Virus record (IMG/VR): IMGVR_UViG_3300037485_002045 | Coordinates: 1-31,964 of that record | DNA: 31,964 nt | Reading direction: 5' to 3' (one strand) | From: a virus | In this document: positions 1 to 8,900 of the stretch, piece by piece | Position numbering within the stretch: the stretch's first letter is position 1 | How the letters are laid out: each line of letters opens with the position of its first letter | The notes under the pieces: generated by a model | Databases searched by the model: none | What the model was told of the DNA's origin: nothing | The model's input: the letters and a program-made list of their open reading frames with translations, nothing else | Made by a program: the position numbers and the translations under genes

Positions 1-366
1 AAGCTGTCCGGCGCTAACCTGTCCGACGCTTACCTGTCCGGCGCTAAGCTGGTCTGCGCTAACCTGTCCGAGGCTAACCTGTCCGACGCTGACCTGTCCG
101 GCGCTAAGCTGTCCGGCGCTAAGCTGTCCGGCGCTAACCTGTCCGACGCTGACCTGTCCGACGCTAAGCTGTCCGGCGCTAAGCTGTTCTGCGCTAACCT
201 GTCCGGCGCTGACCTGTCCGACGCTAACCTGTCCGACGCTTACCTGTTCTGCGCTACCCTGTCCGGCGCTGACCTGTCCGACGCTGACCTGTCCGACGCT
301 TACCTGTCCGGCGCTGACCTGTCCGGCGCTAAGCTGTCCGGCGCTGACCTGTCCGAGGCTAAGCTG
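1..366 (+). repeat. 15-bp tandem coding repeats (pentapeptide array)
   Basis: About 24 imperfect units of 15 bases, consensus (A/G)A(C/G)CTGTCCGGCGCT, each encode one pentapeptide. The array starts at base 1 and is therefore truncated at the window edge. Reading stays in frame 1 throughout, and most variation is at the first, fourth and fifth codons of the unit, as expected for a coding beta-helix array. Confidence 0.9.
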
Positions 367-693
367 GCACCGATCCGCGACGACATCTGGGCGGTCTTGT
401 CATCCGCACCGCGAGAGGTTCCCGCACTCATCGATGCAATCAAAGGGGGGCGCATTAGCGGGTCAACATACGTTGGCGCGTGTTGCTGCCTCGTCGGGAC
501 GCTCGCCAATGCCGCGCATTGCGAACCCGACGAAATCCCCTCGCTCGCGCCCAACGCTAGCCGCCCCGCCGAGAGATTCTTCCTAGCGATCCGCCCAAGC
601 GACACCCCGGAAACCAGCCAGTTCTCTGCGCTCGCGTGCCAATGGGCCGAGGAGTGGATTGGGCGCATGCAGGATGCATTTTCACCCAAATAA
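1..693 (+). CDS. Pentapeptide-repeat protein, 3' fragment (no start in window)
   Basis: The frame is open from base 1 and ends at a TAA at 691-693, so this is the C-terminal 230 residues of a longer protein. About the first 122 residues are perfect pentapeptide repeats of the A(N/D/K)LS(G/D) type, which fold as a right-handed quadrilateral beta-helix. A globular C-terminal domain of about 108 residues follows, with motifs such as [36 protein letters not shown] and [10 protein letters not shown]. From memory, this domain is common at the end of phage pentapeptide proteins, where its function is unknown. The matching N-terminal half appears to be the open-ended gene starting at 30922, which suggests one gene cut by the contig ends. 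A simple join of the two window ends is out of frame by one base, so some repeat units must be missing. Confidence 0.85.
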   Translation, partial: KLSGANLSDAYLSGAKLVCANLSEANLSDADLSGAKLSGAKLSGANLSDADLSDAKLSGAKLFCANLSGADLSDANLSDAYLFCATLSGADLSDADLSDAYLSGADLSGAKLSGADLSEAKLAPIRDDIWAVLSSAPREVPALIDAIKGGRISGSTYVGACCCLVGTLANAAHCEPDEIPSLAPNASRPAERFFLAIRPSDTPETSQFSALACQWAEEWIGRMQDAFSPK

Positions 694-698
694 CAACC

Positions 699-914
699 AT
701 GAAAAACGAAACCAACGCCGAGACATCCATGGTCATAGCCTGCTTTGCTAAAGCCCTACTCCCGATCTTCACCGAGCGGGCTAACAGCACTGCCTACGGA
801 GACGCGCTGCGCGAGCTGAAGGGCAGGGGGCGTAACTCTAGGGAGTTCATCGCAGACCTTCAGAGGATCGCCGCCCAACAACGAGAGAAGGCCGACGCTG
901 CCTCATCCGACTAA
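699..914 (+). CDS. Small hypothetical protein (71 aa)
   Basis: Begins six bases after the pentapeptide gene stop with ATG AAA AAC GAA ACC. The open frame extends upstream to an ATG at 636, but that region lies inside the pentapeptide gene, so 699 is preferred. The protein has an N-terminal hydrophobic helix (MVIACFAKALLPIFTE, roughly residues 11-26) and a charged, helical, Arg/Lys/Glu-rich C-terminal half ending in an acidic tail. There is no Shine-Dalgarno sequence; the start follows AACAACC. I do not recognise a family. Position and direction place it in the accessory early-type cluster that ends at the terminator at 2926-2961. Confidence 0.6.
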   Translation: MKNETNAETSMVIACFAKALLPIFTERANSTAYGDALRELKGRGRNSREFIADLQRIAAQQREKADAASSD

Positions 915-948
915 CGCGTAACAACTAAAACAAATAGAATACAAAGAT

Positions 949-1173
949 ATGACGACTAACGCTGAGACTAACATCGACTGGAAGGCCCGCTACTTCAAAC
1001 TCAAGGAGGCCGTAGAAGATCTGGCATACTACGCCACTAACGAACCAAACACCATGTGCCTTGTACCCACCGAGGGGGCGTGGGATAACTTGGAGAAGGT
1101 AGCCAGCCACTACGCCGCCGAGCATCCGGTCAATGTATTGCCGCACTACTCCGAACCGGACAACGAAGATTGA
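949..1173 (+). CDS. Small acidic hypothetical protein (74 aa)
   Basis: Starts at ATG 949 after an A-rich leader (925-948) of the family shared by neighbouring genes. The N-terminus (TNAETNIDWKARYFKLKEAV) echoes the NETNAETS start of the preceding gene, which hints at a shared leader peptide or at duplication of gene starts. The protein is mixed helical with aromatic residues (DLAYYATNEP) and an acidic C-terminus (SEPDNED). No catalytic motif, signal peptide or membrane segment is visible, and I do not recognise it. Confidence 0.6.
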   Translation: MTTNAETNIDWKARYFKLKEAVEDLAYYATNEPNTMCLVPTEGAWDNLEKVASHYAAEHPVNVLPHYSEPDNED

Positions 1174-1177
1174 TTTC

Positions 1178-1222
1178 GTATACAACCTAACAACCAAAAC
1201 AAAATAGAAGACAAACAATATG
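1178..1222 (+). promoter_or_regulatory. A-rich SD-less leader, conserved copy 1
   Basis: The leader of the gene at 1220 contains GTATACAACCTAAC (1178-1191) followed by A/C-rich sequence. It ends in AATAGAAGACAAACAATATG (1203-1222), which is identical over 20 bases to 1652-1671 in front of the next gene. Related versions precede ATG 949 (AATAGAATACAAAGATATG) and ATG 2577 (AGTAGAGACACAAAGACAATG). The strand is G-poor with no AGGAGG, so translation is probably SD-independent. Whether the recurring part is a promoter/transcription start, an RNA-binding site or an initiation enhancer cannot be decided from sequence. Confidence 0.5.
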
Positions 1223-1630
1223 ATCAAAGAACTAACAGACCTCGACCAACTGGCCAACGTGGCCAACCTCGTTACTCCAAACCTGCTCGACGAGATAGCG
1301 GAACTGGGGCCGGACTTCCAGATGCCGGACAACCTGAGTGTCAAAGGCGCTGCGGCCTACGTTGCCATCGTCCGCCAGCTCATCGAGATGGGCCTGACCG
1401 AAGCCAACGGGCGCGTGTTCTACTCGCCTAAGGAGTGGCACCGCGAGCGCGGTGAGAACTACGGCCTCGGATCCGAGCTGGTCATCTGCCACAGCGGCCC
1501 TATCGGGCGGGCCTTCTCGTACGATCAAGAGGACTACAAGTCCATTGATAAGATGGTCGCCGCGCTTGATCCTCTGGAGCTTTACACAGAACAAGGAACC
1601 AGCTGGTATAGCGCGGTGTTTCCTAGCTGA
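1220..1630 (+). CDS. Hypothetical protein (136 aa)
   Basis: ATG 1220 directly follows the conserved A-rich leader, which fixes the start. The acidic soluble protein has a Leu/Asp-rich N-terminal helix region (ELTDLDQLANVANLV), a middle segment KGAAAYVAIVRQLIEMGL, and a C-terminal part with several aromatic residues (FSYDQEDYKSIDKMVAAL). No known motif was recognised. It lies in the run of short genes between the pentapeptide gene and the terminator at 2926-2961; such phage genes are often early host-interaction factors, but that is inference from position only. Confidence 0.65.
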   Translation: MIKELTDLDQLANVANLVTPNLLDEIAELGPDFQMPDNLSVKGAAAYVAIVRQLIEMGLTEANGRVFYSPKEWHRERGENYGLGSELVICHSGPIGRAFSYDQEDYKSIDKMVAALDPLELYTEQGTSWYSAVFPS

Positions 1631-1651
1631 TTAACTAATCTTAAATTCAAC

Positions 1652-1671
1652 AATAGAAGACAAACAATATG
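1652..1671 (+). promoter_or_regulatory. A-rich SD-less leader, conserved copy 2
   Basis: AATAGAAGACAAACAATATG immediately in front of and including the ATG of the gene at 1669. It is identical to 1203-1222 in front of ATG 1220. The conservation ends at the start codon, so it is a leader element and not a duplicated gene. Confidence 0.5.
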
Positions 1672-1908
1672 ACAAAGACCCAAGCAATTAAGGACGCCCG
1701 CGATAGTGTAACTGAACTATACCTATTTGGGGACGGCTACAAGCATAACGCATATGACCATAGTCTCGGCATGTGGCGCGAGTCACTGGCACAGCCGCTT
1801 GCGGCAGCGCGCGCTTCCCGCTCACAGTCTCTTATCGACGACGCTCGCAGAGCGCGCGGCCTTGAGGCTGTACAGTACGACGGCGGCAAGTGGACTGACT
1901 ATGTTTAA
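1669..1908 (+). CDS. Small hypothetical protein (79 aa)
   Basis: ATG 1669 follows the conserved leader element, which supports the start; the stop is TAA at 1906-1908. Residues 1-20 form an amphipathic helix (KTQAIKDARDSVTELYLF). A Tyr/His-rich turn (YKHNAYDHSLGMW) and an Arg/Ala-rich helical C-terminus follow. No family was recognised and no membrane or metal-binding motif is evident. An overlapping frame starting at 1727 is treated as a shadow. Confidence 0.6.
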   Translation: MTKTQAIKDARDSVTELYLFGDGYKHNAYDHSLGMWRESLAQPLAAARASRSQSLIDDARRARGLEAVQYDGGKWTDYV

Positions 1909-1911
1909 ATG

Positions 1912-1928
1912 ATACAGAGCATCTGTAT
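1912..1928. repeat. Short palindrome, 7-bp arms
   Basis: ATACAGA (1912-1918) and TCTGTAT (1922-1928) are perfect inverted repeats separated by GCA. The element lies four bases after the stop of the gene at 1669 and upstream of the leader of the gene at 1990. There is no U-tract, so it is not a classic terminator. It could be an operator half-site pair or an mRNA-processing hairpin. Confidence 0.35.
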
Positions 1929-1950
1929 ATCAAACCAAAACAAATAAAGA

Positions 1951-1985
1951 GTATACAACCGTTCACTGATAGCATACAACCTAAC
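1951..1985 (+). promoter_or_regulatory. Leader with repeated ATACAACC motif
   Basis: GTATACAACC (1951-1960) and CATACAACCTAAC (1973-1985) occur 22 bases apart just before ATG 1990. The same motif, GTATACAACCTAAC, is found at 1178-1191 before ATG 1220, and a weaker form (ATACAACCC) lies after the stop of the gene at 2577. Repetition only in front of starts suggests a regulatory role such as a promoter or transcription start region. Confidence 0.4.
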
Positions 1986-1989
1986 TGAC

Positions 1990-2298
1990 ATGAGCACCAA
2001 CACCTATCCAAACACCAACACCAACATGAACCCAAGCAAGAACGACAGCACCGCCGAGGTGTATACCGGCGCTACCCTTATCAGCTTGCGCCGTGAGCCT
2101 GCCCGCTCCGGCTCGATCATCACCGCCTACGTCAACGGCATCAGCCTGCGCTGCTCGTCCGCCCCGCTGCGGGCCGAGGCGTTGCGCGACACGTTCGTCG
2201 AGTCCATCCTAGTCGCCGCCGGATGCGATCCGGAGGAACCGACCTCCCATCCTGTGTTTAAGCAGGTTCACGACTTCCTCAGCGCGGCCATCCTGTAA
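1990..2298 (+). CDS. Hypothetical protein (102 aa) with Asn/Thr-rich N-terminus
   Basis: ATG 1990 follows the ATACAACCTAAC leader. The first 20 residues are low complexity (NTYPNTNTNMNPSKND); a compact mixed alpha/beta domain follows (GATLISLRREPARSGSI, YVNGISLRC, ALRDTFVESILVAAGC). An internal ATG at codon 13 (the M of NMNPSK) is an alternative start that removes most of the Asn/Thr-rich stretch. No family recognised. Confidence 0.6.
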   Translation: MSTNTYPNTNTNMNPSKNDSTAEVYTGATLISLRREPARSGSIITAYVNGISLRCSSAPLRAEALRDTFVESILVAAGCDPEEPTSHPVFKQVHDFLSAAIL

Positions 2299-2335
2299 GC
2301 GCCTACTCCTACAGCTCTAAATAAAACAAGCCACT

Positions 2336-2536
2336 ATGCCTAAGCCAAAGACAAAGCTCACATTGCACACCATTCCGGATTCCGGTAGCGATGCAGGTTG
2401 CGACCATATCGCCTCGGCGGATTGCCCGTGCCGTCCGAGCTACAACGACACTCGCCGATATCCTGTATATAGCCACCGGATGGTCGATCAGGTAGCCGAT
2501 CGGTGGAAGCTCAAGTTCACAGGCAAGCCCGCCTAA
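2336..2536 (+). CDS. Small Cys/His-containing hypothetical protein (66 aa)
   Basis: ATG 2336 follows AATAAAACAAGCCACT, with no SD. The protein is basic at its N-terminus (PKPKTKLTLH) and contains a cluster CDHIASADCPC near residues 22-32, a possible metal-binding knuckle; downstream it has Tyr/Arg-rich sequence. The cysteine spacing is too sparse to name a zinc-finger family. It is part of the + strand small-gene run. Confidence 0.55.
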   Translation: MPKPKTKLTLHTIPDSGSDAGCDHIASADCPCRPSYNDTRRYPVYSHRMVDQVADRWKLKFTGKPA

Positions 2537-2576
2537 CTAATTCATACAGACCTTTAACAGTAGAGACACAAAGACA

Positions 2577-2768
2577 ATGCAAGACCCGCAAGACCCGCAA
2601 GACAACGTAGACCCGATCGAGCAAGAGCGCGCCGAGCGCAGCAGCAAGTTCCTTAAGTTCGCAGAGCGCGGCCACCTGATGCGGTGGTTCGGCGAGCGAA
2701 GCAACGGAGAGCTTGCCGCACTGAAGCGTGCGTTTGAGAAGTCCCGCTCTACTAAGTCCAAAGCCTGA
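2577..2768 (+). CDS. Small charged hypothetical protein (63 aa)
   Basis: ATG 2577 follows a variant of the conserved A-rich leader. The gene opens with three tandem copies of a 9-bp unit, CAAGACCCG (last copy partial), giving a QDPQDPQD N-terminus. The rest is a highly charged helix with RAERSSKFLKFAERG and a Lys/Ser-rich tail. It is probably soluble and may bind nucleic acid, but there is no recognised domain. Confidence 0.55.
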   Translation: MQDPQDPQDNVDPIEQERAERSSKFLKFAERGHLMRWFGERSNGELAALKRAFEKSRSTKSKA

Positions 2769-2806
2769 TACAACCCAAATACAAACTAAACTAAACTAAT
2801 ATTATT

Positions 2807-2896
2807 ATGCTTCTTATTCCTGCCTGCTTCCTATTCTTCTTCGCGCCTATTGCAATGGCGGCTTACTATATTATCCGCGACATAGCTGAGCGTTGA
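2807..2896 (+). CDS. Putative 29-residue membrane peptide
   Basis: A short frame begins with ATG at 2807 after an A-rich leader (ACAAACTAAACTAAACTAAT) like those of its neighbours and ends with TGA at 2894-2896. It encodes MLLIPACFLFFFAPIAMAA, then a polar tail YYIIRDIAER. This is one hydrophobic segment of about 20 residues with a charged C-terminus, typical of a single-pass membrane peptide. It is the last gene before the bidirectional terminator. Function unknown; a small holin-like or membrane-associated regulator is possible but unproven. A second 29-residue peptide of the same design occurs at 20066. Confidence 0.5.
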   Translation: MLLIPACFLFFFAPIAMAAYYIIRDIAER

Positions 2897-2925
2897 TAGT
2901 TTATCTTAACCACTAACGCTAATAC

Positions 2926-2961
2926 AAAAGGCCAGTTACTTTATAGGTAACTGGCCTTTTT
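2926..2961. terminator. Strong bidirectional intrinsic terminator
   Basis: Perfect 14-bp inverted repeat AAAAGGCCAGTTAC (2926-2939) / GTAACTGGCCTTTT (2947-2960) with a 7-base loop. It is flanked by A-tracts on the left and T-tracts on the right, so it can terminate transcripts from both strands. It sits exactly between the convergent ends of the + strand small-gene run and the - strand virion operon ending at 2983. Confidence 0.92.
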
Positions 2962-2982
2962 GTTTGGTTATCTATTGCCTAC

Positions 2983-5900
2983 TTACTTCTCTCCAGCCAC
3001 GCTGATCACCGGCGGCATCGCCCGCAGCGCGTTGCGGATGTAGGTCAGGCGCTCCTGCAAGTCCTGCTCCTTGCTCGAGCGCAGGCTGTTGGCGATGCCA
3101 ATCGCATCCTGCTTGTCGATCGTCCAGCGTTGGTTCTTCCCGACCAGCGCGTAGCGCAGGGCGTTCTTGCTGAACTGACCGCGCTTCGCGTTGTGGGCCA
3201 GCTGAGCGCGGCTGAGGCCTAAGCTCTGCATTGCTCCGGCAAACGAGGCAGCCTGCGACTGGATCCGGTTTGAAGCATCCTGCGCGGAGTTTAGGGCGTC
3301 GGCGACATCCTCCTCTGAGGCGTAGCGTCCGGACATGACCGGATAGCGCAGCTGGCTAACCGCGTTGGCTTGGCGTGCAAGGTTCCGGAATCCGGATACG
3401 GCAACGTCTTCCTTCTTGCGGATGGCGATGCGCGCTCCGGTCAGTTCGCCGACGACGATGTCGAAGGCTTGATCCTCTCCGGTGCGGAACATCTGCGTGA
3501 CCTTGCCGACCACCGACGGAGTGAGGGTCTTACCTAACACATGAGCGGTGAGCTTGTAGACCTGCTCATGCAGCGGCTCGCCGGACACCGCGATCGGATT
3601 GCCGAAGTCATCCGTGTTGGTGATCGCGTTGAGCACCCCACCGGTCGCGATCTGCGTTCCGATCAGGTTGTTCTTCACGTAGTCAACGAGGCGCTCCGGA
3701 TTGACGCCGTCTCCGGCTCGGAGATCCTCAATGATCAGCGCGACAGGGTCGGTGAAGATCGAGTGCGGCATGATCGAGGACATGTCGATGATGTGGAGAT
3801 CCCCGCCGACCGAGCGGATGAACAGCTGGTGGGCTTGCTGCCAGAGTGGCAGGCCTTTGCGCACCGCCGAGCGTTCCGCGACGGTGAGCTCACGGGTCTC
3901 GCCGCCTTCCTTTTCCTTGTCCTCCTCGTCGCCGAAGCCCAAGCCCGCTTTCGCTGCACCGATGAGACCGTAGAGACCGGTGTAGGCCAGCGCCGCAGCC
4001 ATCGATCCTACGCTGATAACAGCGGTCGCCGAGCTGATCCGACGCCAGCCACGCCGGATCAGTACCGGATTCTTCGACTTGATCTCCTCGACGCCTTGGC
4101 GGTAGTTGCCAATCGTTGTACGAATGACCTCGGTCTTCCAACGTGCGAACGGGAAGATGAGCTTCGTGATCATGCTCTGGTTAAGAGCCCGCACCATGTC
4201 CCACTGCTGCGAGTGGGTCGGCATCGTGCGCTTCGTGATGTTGGCAGCCTCGCGCTTGAGTTCCATCATGCGGTCGACGTCGCCGGAGGCAACACGCGGG
4301 TCGTCCTTGTAGGCTTCGATGAGCGTGTCGAGTTCGTGCTTGAAGACTTGGATCTTCACCGCGTCGTCGATCACGCCGTTGAGGCCTTGCAAGAAGTCCA
4401 GCGCTTTGCCGCCGCTAATCTGGAGCCTCTTCATGAGGGTCTTCGTGTGCTCCTCGGCAAGAGCCGAGTCACCTTCGACCGCGGCGGTGATGAGGTCGTC
4501 GACGATGTTCAGGTCGGACTCGCTGTGGCCGGAGAGGAACTCCTGCATGAGCTTGCGCGTTGAGCTGTCGGCAATGACCTGTAGCTCGGTAAGCTCCGCG
4601 ACCTCCGCGACCATCTCGCCGGTAGTCCCTTTCTTTCCGAGGAAGTTGGCAATCGATGCGAGCTTGTACGAGTAGCTCGAGTGCTTGTTGATCGGAGAGA
4701 TGCCGACCGACGAGAGCAGCGCCACTTGGTTGGAGAAGGCGTTACGCGTGTAGAAGCCGACCGAACCTAAGGTCTTCGCGACGATCGACCAGCCGACAAA
4801 CTTGCCGAAGCCACTCATCAATCCTTCAACGGCTTCCTGCGTATTGCTCAGGACGAAGCGTCCGTTGTATCCGGTAGCCGCTTGGATGGCTCGGGCAACC
4901 TCAGTATCCACGAAGATACCGGCGATCGGAGCAAAGGCCGGATTGCCCTTGCCGCCGAAGATCGGAACGGTACCGGCAGCCTGAGTCCGGCTTCCGATAC
5001 CGGAGTCCAGAAGGGAGGAACCCATCACCTCGAGGAACTTGGAGTTCGCTGCAAGAGTGCCGACATTCCGATAAGTGGTGAGCAGGTTGACGAGCGGGTC
5101 ATCGACCTCACCCATCAGCGCGCGCAGGCGTGCGTCGAGTTCTCCTTTTGGCATGAAGCGGGCGAGATCCTTCTTGATCGAGCCGGAGGTCTGGATGGTG
5201 CCGCGGATCGATTGCTGCTCAAGATACTCGAGCATGCCGTCGAGGCGTTTGACAACCTCCTCGTGCACCTCATCGTTGGAGATCGTGTCGCCTTTCTCAA
5301 GGGCCTCGGCGCGGATGGCCTCCTCGAAGGCTTCCGCCGCAGTTGCGCGCATCGCGTCGAAGTCGTAGGTGCGACCGTTGAAGGTCTGCTTGCCTGAGCC
5401 CTTCGTTCTTGCCGCCGCAACCCAGCCCTTCGTGGTGAAGAACTGGTAGGTGCGGGTGATGTAAACGCCGGTCGCCTCGTCGTAGCCCAAACGTGCGCTG
5501 AACTGGTCGATCTCCGCACGGAAGTCCGTGATCAAGTCGGAGAGCTGAACGTGTCCGGCGTCGGCAAGAGCCTGCCGAGCGGCAACCGATTTGGCCTCAG
5601 CGGCGGTGTTGTGCTCCTTGCGTGCGTCGCGCATCAATCGCTTGCGCTCGCCTTCGACGGCGGAGTCGAACTCGAAGGTCGTCATCGTGTCCGCGTTGAG
5701 TCCTTCCGCAAAGGCGTCGACCTGCTTCTCAAGCTCCTTCATCGTTGCTTTGCTGATAGGCGCGGAGCTGTCTCCGATCGCGTCGCGGATGGTTTGAAGC
5801 GGAACGTCGGCAGCGATGGCGAGTTTGCCGAGCTTGCTGAAGTTCGTGTAGAACCTGTTCGCCATCAGCTCCATGCGCGAGCGCGTGCCGGTCAGGTCGT

Positions 5901-8900
5901 TGAAGATCTCGCGCGCGCCTTTCGGCAGGTCGATGAAGTTGTCGAATCGCTTGCGCACGCGATCCATGAACCGCTTGCCTTCCGCTCCGTTCTGCGAGCT
6001 GACCTGCAGCTCAAACTCGCTCTGCTCCGAGCCTTCGGTAATCGCGGCGTAGAACTCTGCATGGTGCGACATGACCGGATCCGGTGCCGGAGTCTGCTCG
6101 GCGAAGCCGCCGTTCATAATCTTCTTGTAGGCCCGCTCCGCAGTGGACATGCGCGCGGCAAGGCCGGCTGTAGGCTTTTGCGCGAAGAACTTCTTGAGGC
6201 GCGCGATGTACCGCTTAAGTCCTTCGACGAAGCGCTGCATCATTGTTGGGTTCTTTTTAAGGAACAGCAGATGGGACTCGGAAGTGCTGCCGCTGGCAGA
6301 ACGCTCAAGCTGCATGCGCCACGCTTCGGCAGCGAGCTGGCGGTCGGTCAATGCCCCGCTTGCGCGGTCGCGTGCGAGCGCCTTCTGGCGTGCCTCGTAG
6401 TCCGGATAGGCTACAGAATAGTAGTGGTCGGCGGCAGCGTCGAGTCCGGCCTCGCCGATCTCCGCTGCGTAGGCGTCGTAATCCTGTGCCGACATTACCG
6501 TAGCAGAGGCAGCGTGCGCCACCTCGTGCCCGACGAGCGTCGTCATGTAGGCCTGCGCGTTGTCGGCGGTCAGGCCTTCAAGCGAGTTAGACAGCAGGCG
6601 CTTGTTGAAGTAGATGACATCCGGCGTGTCCTCGCTGTAGGCAAGAGTGCCGGACATCTCCGGCCTCTCGACCATTCGCATGCCTTCCGGAAGGGCCTGC
6701 TTCAGGAATGGTACAGGATCGGTATTAAGGGTAACGGTTTCCGGTTCGCCGGTTACCGCGTAGCTCATGCTCATGTTGTCCCCGTACACAGCGCCCTTTA
6801 CGAATACTGTGTTACCAATCTGGAACGCCTCTGTCCCGCCTACTACCTGCCGGTCGGTTCCGCGCTCATAGTAATACGAGTGCCGGTCAGGATTAAAGCC
6901 AACCTGAGTCCATGACTCTAGATCAGCAGGCATGCTCTGGTCAGCGACCCACTCGCCACGGATGGTGATGTGCGGATCCTTCCCGCTACCTCTTGCAATC
7001 TTCTCCGAGATCTTTTCGTTGGTGACAAACTTCGGGTTGCGGATCTTAGTGGCTGGGCGGTATAGAGTACCTTCTTTAGATACCTGCGTCGTAACCACGC
7101 CGATTCCTGCGCTAGTCATAGACGGCACATCCTGCCGGATGGTTACCTTTTCGCCGTCTTTAGGGCCTCCAGACTTTGCAAGATCCTCGGTGGTTTTGAT
7201 ATGTTTAGCGCGCTGAGCCTTATCTACTGTACTAAGTACTAGTTCTTGTGATGGCAGGTCTGCCATTGACTTTGGCACACTTACCCTTTTAGAAGGGAAG
7301 TGTTCGTTTACTGCGCGGGCCAAAACCTCACGAGGAATAGCTTCACCGGCGGCGCGTCTATCAAGCAGGTCTCGAACAACCGGAGAGTATACTCGCCTAC
7401 CTTCGACGGCAGTGCTAGGAGTATTGGCATAGCGGGCCATGATCCGGCTGTACTCCGCTTCAGCGCCGCTGGTCATCGCATACCGGATGTCGTCACTCGC
7501 CGGATTAAAGCGTTGGCTCAGGGGGATGACTTTGCCGCTAGAGTCACGAGTGACGGGGTCTGAGGACTTGATCCTCGACGGGTCATAGATCCCGAACTCA
7601 TACGCGCCGGACGGTAGGAGTTCCTTGGAGCCATGTACTCCATGCTTAATGAAAAGCTCGCGGGTCTGTTTCTTACCCAACAGTTTAACAAAGGTGCCAA
7701 CTGGCCCACGCCCATCCCTAAGACTCGACACACCCGTGCGCGGCATGTCAGCGTACGAATCGTATCCCGCCTCGATGGCTGCGGCGTCCAGTCTCCGAGT
7801 AACTTCCCCCCAGTGGGTCTGGTCTCTAGATAGTATGTCTATGATGAAAGCATCTTCAGACAACAGTATATCGTGAACCGGCCCGCGCTTTCCGTAGACA
7901 TATTGTGTCATGTCCTTGTCGTCCAGCAGATATATAGCGGGGCCTAGGGCGGCCATACCATTCTCATTCTGCCCGACTCTTCTGAAATCAAAACCACTAA
8001 GGCTGTCGGGGTTCTGCGCGGTGTATAGGTTTCTAATAAACCCAGCAACCCTTGCAGCAGTATTGACCAACCGCTGCACCAGACCCATGTCTCCGGATTC
8101 AACAGCAGCGAGATACTTACTGTCCATCTCCGGCGTCACCGGAGGCTGCGCGCCATCCGCAGCCGGAACCGTGATCGCCGAATAAAGGGTTCCGGTTTCC
8201 GGATCGACTTCCGGCAGATCGTTGAAGTCGATCTCTTCCTCGAGGGACTCCTCGCCGGAGAACCGTGCCTCGGACTCGACCTCCGACCGGACGGTATCAA
8301 GCATCGACTCGATCTGCGAGGCCTTAGACAAAAGAGATGTGGTCAGCTTGTTCTGTGTATCCGGCAAAGCTATAGCAGCAGCCTGCATCCGGCTTAACAC
8401 GCTCTCGATACCGGCGAGCTTCTCGGCGGACTCCGGCGCGAACAAGCTGCGGACTTCATCGTAGTCAGACGAGTCGAGATCCTCGATGCGGTCGGCCATC
8501 TCGCTGATCATCGCGAGCGTCTCGTTGGCGCTGAACGCAGCGATCGGATCCAGCTCGACCGTAGCGGCACCGGCTTCGGCTTCGGCGGCAGGCACTTCAG
8601 CTTCCGTTGCAGCAGCTGCAGCAGCAGGCTCGCCGTAGATAGCCATCATCGCGGCGTTGCCTTCTGCTTTGGTCAGGACTCCGGACTTGACGGCAGCCGC
8701 GACACGATCCTCGATGCGCTTGCGGAAGACCGGCTTCTCGTAGGACTTCGACTGCGGCTCAGTGATGACGTTCAGGCTAACGAGGTTCGCGATGTGGTGC
8801 TTCTTGACCACTCCGGCAACCGCGGCTTCGGCCTCTTGCTCGCTGATCAACTTGTCGCTAAGTAGGCGCAGTACTTTGGCCTCGAGCGCCGCGTTAGGCT

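Noticed and set aside
1-366. Possible CRISPR array or satellite DNA
   Set aside because: Units are 15 bases with no spacers and remain in a single open frame that encodes pentapeptides.
3541-4563. Long + strand frame opposite the giant gene
   Set aside because: It is antisense to a protein with recognisable domains, has no leader or motif, and several similar frames occur along the same gene; it follows from GC-rich codon usage.
5551-6915. 454-codon + strand frame opposite the giant gene
   Set aside because: Long but antisense to the metallopeptidase and helical regions; its Arg/Val/Leu-rich composition is typical of shadow translation.
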